A DNA stretch of 64,000 nt from Dongia mobilis (GTDB taxonomy: Bacteria; Pseudomonadota; Alphaproteobacteria; Dongiales; Dongiaceae). Under the pieces are notes generated by a model. That model was not told the DNA's origin. It made no database searches and was given only the letters and a program-made list of their open reading frames with translations. The number at the start of each line of letters is the position of its first letter. Positions within the stretch are counted from its first letter, which is position 1. Below, piece by piece: positions 57,050 through 64,000 of the stretch. The position numbers were made by a program, and so were the translations under genes. The stretch covers positions 1-64,000 of the forward strand of contig NZ_SNYW01000009.1 in the NCBI RefSeq assembly GCF_004363235.1. The letters run 5' to 3'.

Positions 57050-58396
57050 ATGCAGGTCACCGAAACCCTGAACCAGGGCCTCAAGCGCGAATACAAGATC
57101 GCGATCCCGGCGTCCCAGTTGCGCAGCAAGGTCGACGGCAAGCTGAACGAGCTTGGCCAGAAGCTTCGGATTCCGGGTTTCCGCCCCGGCAAGGTGCCGA
57201 TGACCCTGCTGAAGCAGCGTTATGAGACGGCAGTGATGGGCGAGGTGCTGGAAGAGAGCGTCCAACAGAGCTCCCAGCAGCTGATGACCGAGCGCAGCCT
57301 GCGCCCTGCCAGCCAGCCCAAGGTCGAACTGATCGGCGAGTTCAAGCCGGAGGCCGATCTGGAATTCTCGGTCGCCCTGGAAGTGATTCCCGACATCACC
57401 CCGATGGATTTCACCACGATCAGCCTGGAGCGCGTCGTCGTCGAGGTGCCCGACAACGAGGTGGATGACAGCCTCAACCGAATTGCCAAGCGCCAGCGCT
57501 CGTCGGAAGCGGCGGCGGATGACTATGTGGCAAAGAATGGCGACATCGCCGTGATCGACTTCGTGGGGTCGATCGGTGGCGTCGAGTTCCAGGGCGGCAA
57601 GGCCGACGGTCATTACCTGGAACTGGGCTCCGGCGCCTTCATCCCCGGCTTTGAAGAACAGCTGGTCGGCGTGAAGAAGGGCGACAAGAAAACCGTGAAG
57701 GTGACCTTTCCGGCCGAATACGGCAATTCCGACCTTGCCGGCAAGGAAGCTGAGTTCGCCATCACCGTGAACGAGGTTCGCGTACTGAAGGATGTGCCGG
57801 TCGACGACGAACTGGCGAAGTCGCTGGGCCTTGCCGACCTCGCCGAGCTGAAGAAGCAGGCGCGCGAGCGCATCGAGCGCGAATACGGCGTGGTTTCCCG
57901 CGCCCGCGTAAAGCGCAAGCTGCTTGACGTTCTGGCCGACAAGCACGATTTCACGCTGCCGGAAGTGCTGGTCGAGGCCGAGTTCGGCGCCATCTGGCAA
58001 CAGATCGAGGCCGACATGAAGGCCGACCGGCTGGATGAGGAGGACAAGGGCAAGTCCGAAGACGATCTCAAGAAGGAATACCGCGAGATCGCCGCGCGCC
58101 GCGTGAAGCTTGGATTGCTGTTGTCGGAGGTCGGTCGGCACAACAATATCCAGGTACCGAACGAGGAACTGAGCCGCGCCCTGATCCAGGAGGCGCAGCG
58201 CTATCCGGGCCAGCAGCAGCAGGTGATCGAGTACTATCAGCGCTCGCCCGAAGCGCTCAACCAGCTCCGCGCGCCGCTCTACGAGGAGAAGGTGGTCGAT
58301 TTCATCCTCGAGCGGGCCAAGGTCAATGAGCGCAAGGTTTCGCCCGAGAAGTTCGCCGAGGAGGGCGAGGCGGAACTGAAGGGCCGGCGCGACTGA
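57050..58396 (+). CDS. tig: Trigger factor
   Basis: 448 residues. A ribosome-bound chaperone for new polypeptides with prolyl isomerase activity. The ribosome-docking signature G-F-R-P-G-K-V-P is near residues 43-50, an FKBP-type domain spans about 150-245, and the C-terminal helical chaperone domain completes it. First gene of the conserved tig-clpP-clpX-lon-hupB order. A hairpin follows its stop. Confidence 0.97.
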   Translation: MQVTETLNQGLKREYKIAIPASQLRSKVDGKLNELGQKLRIPGFRPGKVPMTLLKQRYETAVMGEVLEESVQQSSQQLMTERSLRPASQPKVELIGEFKPEADLEFSVALEVIPDITPMDFTTISLERVVVEVPDNEVDDSLNRIAKRQRSSEAAADDYVAKNGDIAVIDFVGSIGGVEFQGGKADGHYLELGSGAFIPGFEEQLVGVKKGDKKTVKVTFPAEYGNSDLAGKEAEFAITVNEVRVLKDVPVDDELAKSLGLADLAELKKQARERIEREYGVVSRARVKRKLLDVLADKHDFTLPEVLVEAEFGAIWQQIEADMKADRLDEEDKGKSEDDLKKEYREIAARRVKLGLLLSEVGRHNNIQVPNEELSRALIQEAQRYPGQQQQVIEYYQRSPEALNQLRAPLYEEKVVDFILERAKVNERKVSPEKFAEEGEAELKGRRD

Positions 58397-58416
58397 TCAG
58401 TCCAGCCGGGTGGCGA

Positions 58417-58445
58417 CCGTTCCGGGCTCATCGCCGGAACGGTTT
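58417..58445 (+). terminator. Hairpin after tig
   Basis: CCGTTCCGG (58417-58425) pairs with CCGGAACGG (58434-58442), followed by only three Ts. It may be a weak terminator or attenuator between tig and clpP. Confidence 0.4.
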
Positions 58446-58535
58446 GCCAGAACCTCTCCGCTCGCTAAGATCGGCCAAACGTGAGTCGCCGGGCGCGTCA
58501 TGCCTGGCCGCGGACAATGTCTTTGAGAGTGGAAA

Positions 58536-59180
58536 ATGAGAGACCGCGATCCCGTCGAGATTTACAACAATTACCTCGTGCCGATGGTGGTCGAGCAGAC
58601 CAACCGCGGCGAACGCTCCTATGACATCTATTCGCGCCTGCTCAAGGAACGAATCATCTTCCTGGTGGGGCCGGTCAATGACGGCATGGCCAGCGTTGTC
58701 TGTGCGCAGCTCCTGTTTCTCGAATCCGAGAATCCGAGCAAGGAGATCTCGATCTACATCAACTCGCCTGGCGGCGTGGTTTCCTCCGGCCTCGCGATGT
58801 ACGACACCATGCAGTACATCAAGCCGGAAGTGTCGACCGTCTGCATCGGCCTGGCGGCGTCCGCCGGCTCGCTGCTTCTGACCGCCGGCGCCAAGGGCAA
58901 GCGCTTCAGCCTGCCGCACTCCAACATCATGATCCATCAGCCCTCGGGCGGGTATCAGGGCCAGGCGACGGATATCGAGATCCACGCCAAGGAAATCCTG
59001 CGCACCCGCGATCGGCTCAACAAGATCTATGTGAAACATACCGGCCAGGACCTCGCCACCATCGAGAACGCGATGGAACGCGACCGCTACATGACCCCGG
59101 AGGAGGCCAAGGAATTCGGCCTGATCGACGAGGTCGTGATCCAGCGCGAGGCCGCCGACGCGGCGAAGGACAAGGCGTAG
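58536..59180 (+). CDS. clpP: ATP-dependent Clp protease proteolytic subunit
   Basis: 214 residues. A serine protease that forms the two-ring chamber fed by ClpX or ClpA. Catalytic Ser109 (A-A-S-A-G-S), His134 (I-M-I-H-Q-P-S-G-G) and an Asp in the C-terminal part match E. coli ClpP. A short N-terminal propeptide-like region precedes [10 protein letters not shown]. In Caulobacter ClpXP destroys CtrA, relevant because a CtrA box lies in this window. Confidence 0.97.
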   Translation: MRDRDPVEIYNNYLVPMVVEQTNRGERSYDIYSRLLKERIIFLVGPVNDGMASVVCAQLLFLESENPSKEISIYINSPGGVVSSGLAMYDTMQYIKPEVSTVCIGLAASAGSLLLTAGAKGKRFSLPHSNIMIHQPSGGYQGQATDIEIHAKEILRTRDRLNKIYVKHTGQDLATIENAMERDRYMTPEEAKEFGLIDEVVIQREAADAAKDKA

Positions 59181-59216
59181 CTGAGGCTCGCAAGCCCCCG
59201 GTCTGGCTAAGAGTAT

Positions 59217-59250
59217 GGCCCGGCTCGCCTTTTTTGGCAGGTCGGGCCTT
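59217..59250 (+). terminator. Imperfect hairpin between clpP and clpX
   Basis: GGCCCGGCTCGCC (59217-59229) pairs imperfectly with GGCAGGTCGGGCC (59236-59248) around a T6 loop and is followed by TTAACCAT, a CtrA-like half-site. Possible terminator with few Ts after it. Confidence 0.35.
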
Positions 59251-59473
59251 AACCATTTGTGGACGAAGCCGGCCTAAAATGACGACTGGTTGAAGTCCGG
59301 CCAGGGGTGGTGCGTGGTGCAGAATGGCCCTCCGCCCCGGCCGTGGGCCCGCCAATGGCGCCGCCGGCCGCAGAAAGCCGTTGTGCTGATGGAAAGGCGG
59401 GGGCTAAATTGGCTCTTGACGGGGCGATTCATCGAATTGAATCAAGCTTGCCCCAAGCTCGAATGGATCGGAA

Positions 59474-60742
59474 ATGAACAAATCCGCCAGCGGTGATTCC
59501 AAGAATACCCTCTATTGCTCCTTCTGCGGCAAGTCCCAGCACGAGGTGCGCAAGCTCATCGCCGGCCCGACGGTGTTCATCTGCGACGAATGCGTCGAGC
59601 TTTGCATGGACATCATCCGCGAGGAGCACAAGACCACCCTGGTCAAGTCCCGCGATGGCGTGCCCAGCCCCAAGGATATCTGCAAGGTGCTGGACGATTA
59701 CGTGATCGGCCAGGCGCATGCCAAGCGCATCCTTAGCGTGGCGGTCCACAACCACTACAAGCGCCTGGCGCATCTCGGCAAGAACAACGACGTCGAACTG
59801 GCGAAGTCGAACATCCTGCTGGTCGGCCCGACGGGTTGCGGCAAGACGCTGCTGGCACAGACCCTGGCGCGCATCATCGACGTGCCCTTCACCATGGCCG
59901 ATGCCACGACGCTGACCGAAGCCGGCTATGTCGGCGAGGATGTGGAGAACATCATCCTCAAGCTGCTGCAGGCCGCCGACTACAATGTCGAGCGCGCGCA
60001 GCGGGGCATCGTCTATATCGACGAAGTCGACAAGATCAGCCGCAAGTCGGACAACCCCTCGATCACCCGCGATGTGTCGGGCGAGGGTGTGCAGCAGGCG
60101 CTGCTGAAGATCATGGAGGGGACCGTTGCCTCCGTGCCGCCCCAGGGCGGACGCAAGCATCCGCAGCAGGAATTCCTGCAGGTCGACACCACCAACATCC
60201 TGTTCATCTGCGGCGGCGCCTTTGCCGGCCTCGACCGGATCATCGGCCAGCGCGGCCGTTCGGGCTCTGCCATCGGCTTTGGTGCTGACGTACGCGGTCC
60301 CGACGAGCGCGGCACGGGCGAGATCCTGAAGGAGGTCGAACCGGAGGACCTGCTGAAATTCGGTCTCATTCCAGAATTCGTCGGCCGCTTGCCCGTCGTG
60401 GCGACGCTGGAGGATCTCGACGAACCGGCGCTGGTGAAGATCCTGACGGAGCCCAAGAACGCGCTGGTGAAGCAGTACCAGCGCCTGTTCGAGATGGAGG
60501 ATGTGCGCCTCGAATTTGCCGAGGATGCACTGGGCGCCATCGCGCGCAAGGCGATCGCCCGCAAGACCGGCGCGCGCGGCTTGCGCTCCATCATGGAATC
60601 CATCCTGCTGGAGCCGATGTTCGACCTGCCGGGCTTGGATGGCGTCGAAGCTATCGTCATCAGCCGGGAAGTCGTCGAGGGCAAAGCCAAGCCGCTTTAC
60701 ATCTATACCGACCGTCGCGGCGACGTTTCGACCGGCGCCTGA
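59474..60742 (+). CDS. clpX: ATP-dependent Clp protease ATP-binding subunit ClpX
   Basis: 422 residues. AAA+ unfoldase that delivers substrates to ClpP. The N-terminal zinc-binding domain has C-S-F-C-G-K and C-D-E-C-V-E-L-C, Walker A is G-P-T-G-C-G-K-T, Walker B is I-V-Y-I-D-E-V-D-K, and the pore loop is in the A-G-Y-V-G-E-D-V region. Separated from clpP by 293 bp, it may have its own promoter. Confidence 0.98.
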   Translation: MNKSASGDSKNTLYCSFCGKSQHEVRKLIAGPTVFICDECVELCMDIIREEHKTTLVKSRDGVPSPKDICKVLDDYVIGQAHAKRILSVAVHNHYKRLAHLGKNNDVELAKSNILLVGPTGCGKTLLAQTLARIIDVPFTMADATTLTEAGYVGEDVENIILKLLQAADYNVERAQRGIVYIDEVDKISRKSDNPSITRDVSGEGVQQALLKIMEGTVASVPPQGGRKHPQQEFLQVDTTNILFICGGAFAGLDRIIGQRGRSGSAIGFGADVRGPDERGTGEILKEVEPEDLLKFGLIPEFVGRLPVVATLEDLDEPALVKILTEPKNALVKQYQRLFEMEDVRLEFAEDALGAIARKAIARKTGARGLRSIMESILLEPMFDLPGLDGVEAIVISREVVEGKAKPLYIYTDRRGDVSTGA

Positions 60743-61115
60743 ACCAGGACATTATTGCTCGGCAGAGGGGCTGCGTCGGCTGGCGCGGCCCCTCTCCAAT
60801 TGCGACTAGCACTGCGGATTCTGCGCCGCCGGCAACCGGAATCGCCGGAGTCGCGGTCACGCCGGTCCAATTGGTCGCCCGGACGACAAAAAATATCCTG
60901 CAAAATCAGCGGCATGTTTCTTGCGCCGCAGCGCCCTTGAATGGCAACGCAGTTACTCCAAATTATTAACGGAAACGTGGTACTACCCGAGACTTCCTGT
61001 CACCGAGAAAGCATCCCCAGGGTGTGGCGGGAAGGAGCGAGGCTAACGGCGCAAGGTTGCGGCCAGTGGGTCCCAGGGATAGTCTGCCGCCAGCAAGAAA
61101 GGCGCATGAATCGAT
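60743..61115. other. clpX-lon intergenic region
   Basis: 373 bp. I see no convincing gene. A sigma-32-like promoter candidate lies at 60936-60964; the rest shows no further structure that I can support. Confidence 0.6.
60936..60964 (+). promoter_or_regulatory. Sigma-32 (heat-shock)-like promoter for lon
   Basis: CTTGAA (60936-60941), a 15-bp spacer and CTCCAAAT (60957-60964) resemble the RpoH consensus CTTGAAA / CCCCATNT. The position, about 150 bp before lon, is suitable, since lon is a heat-shock gene in many bacteria. Confidence 0.3.
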
Positions 61116-63521
<2,406 letters not shown>

Positions 63522-63611
63522 TCCGGCTTGTCTCTGACACGGCTGTTCTCGCCGCGTTGATTTAACTCGATAAAATCGCGGTGCCTGCACAAAAAAGCGT
63601 GGGCGCCGCGA

Positions 63612-63641
63612 TTGCTTTTTGGGGGCGCGCGGTTCTAATAT
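63612..63641 (+). promoter_or_regulatory. Sigma-70-type promoter for hupB
   Basis: TTGCTT (63612-63617), an 18-bp spacer and TAATAT (63636-63641), about 75 bases upstream of the HU start codon. Confidence 0.4.
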
Positions 63642-63714
63642 CCGCCCGCCGACGCTTAGGGGATGGGCGCACTGGCCTCCGCAAAATTCAAGAAGAGACA
63701 GAAGGGGTTTCTCC

Positions 63715-63987
63715 GTGAACAAGAACGATCTTATCGCCGAAGTCGCCCAGGACACCGGCCTCGCCAAAGCGGATGCCGCCAAGGCTGTCGACGCGGTCTT
63801 CGATGCCATCACCAAGTCGCTGAAGGCCGAGCAGGAAGTGCGCATCGTCGGATTCGGCAGTTTCCATGTCGCCAAGCGCGAGGCCTCGGTCGGCCGCAAT
63901 CCGCGCACCGGCGAAGAGATCCAGATTCCCGCGTCCAAGCAGCCGAAGTTCAAGGCCGGCAAGGGCCTCAAGGACGCGATCAACTAG
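63715..63987 (+). CDS. hupB: DNA-binding protein HU
   Basis: 90 residues from GTG 63715, chosen because it gives the normal HU N-terminus (M-N-K-N-D-L-I) and an AAGGGG ribosome site precedes it. Signature G-F-G-S-F-x-V-x-x-R and the arm R-N-P-R-T-G-E-E-I-x-I-P-A are conserved. It is a small histone-like protein that bends and compacts DNA. Complete within the window. Confidence 0.97.
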   Translation: MNKNDLIAEVAQDTGLAKADAAKAVDAVFDAITKSLKAEQEVRIVGFGSFHVAKREASVGRNPRTGEEIQIPASKQPKFKAGKGLKDAIN

Positions 63988-64000
63988 GGTTTATTGGCGC

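Overview
The window looks like one contiguous stretch of a GC-rich alphaproteobacterial chromosome. The support is gene order plus protein content: pcm-like methyltransferase / rhodanese / tolC / popZ (DUF2497) / valS, rplM-rpsI-argC, glnB-glnA, mce-DUF1467, and tig-clpP-clpX-lon-hupB are all arrangements typical of the class, and a perfect CtrA-type box (TTAA-N7-TTAAC) is present. A Rhodospirillales-grade lineage is my best guess, but the sequence does not fix it. I see no insertion sequence, phage gene or CRISPR array.

Region 1 (1-16.2 kb) is a surface-protein export locus: a giant acidic repeat protein (adhesin type, with a von Willebrand A domain, lectin-like domains and RTX repeats), then a methyltransferase with a regulatory domain, then a type I secretion ABC transporter, its HlyD adaptor and a TolC. 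Region 2 (16.3-23.7 kb) holds tRNA-Cys and the pcm/rhodanese/tolC/popZ/valS block. Region 3 (23.8-33.6 kb) is mixed metabolism and envelope genes: a 2Fe-2S-type dihydroxy-acid dehydratase, a glutathione transferase, LemA followed by three TPM-domain proteins, a diguanylate cyclase, an M81 metallopeptidase, a methyltransferase and a formamidase-like hydrolase.

Region 4 (33.7-42.2 kb) has rplM-rpsI with a near-consensus promoter, argC, a gamma carbonic anhydrase, a chemoreceptor, the glnB-glnA operon with a sigma-54 promoter, and a second, full-length 4Fe-4S-type ilvD. Region 5 (42.2-55.0 kb) is the most accessory-looking: a 1038-residue secreted TPR-CHAT protease-like protein converging on a second type I secretion exoprotein, an aminotransferase, tRNA-His, mce/DUF1467, a FecR-like protein, an NTF2-like protein and a Sel1-SPOR protein. 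Region 6 (55.0-64 kb) is nnrD/nnrE, tRNA-Leu, trigger factor, ClpP, ClpX, Lon and HU.

The most interesting pattern links regions 1 and 5. The two type I exoproteins, about 40 kb apart, share an N-terminal module ending in D-I-x-T-A-A-G, the kind of site cut by the periplasmic protease LapG, and a related C-terminal secretion module. This suggests they use the same transporter and the same retention/release logic. The methyltransferase inside the export locus and the CHAT protein beside the second exoprotein are candidate accessory factors that modify or process these proteins.
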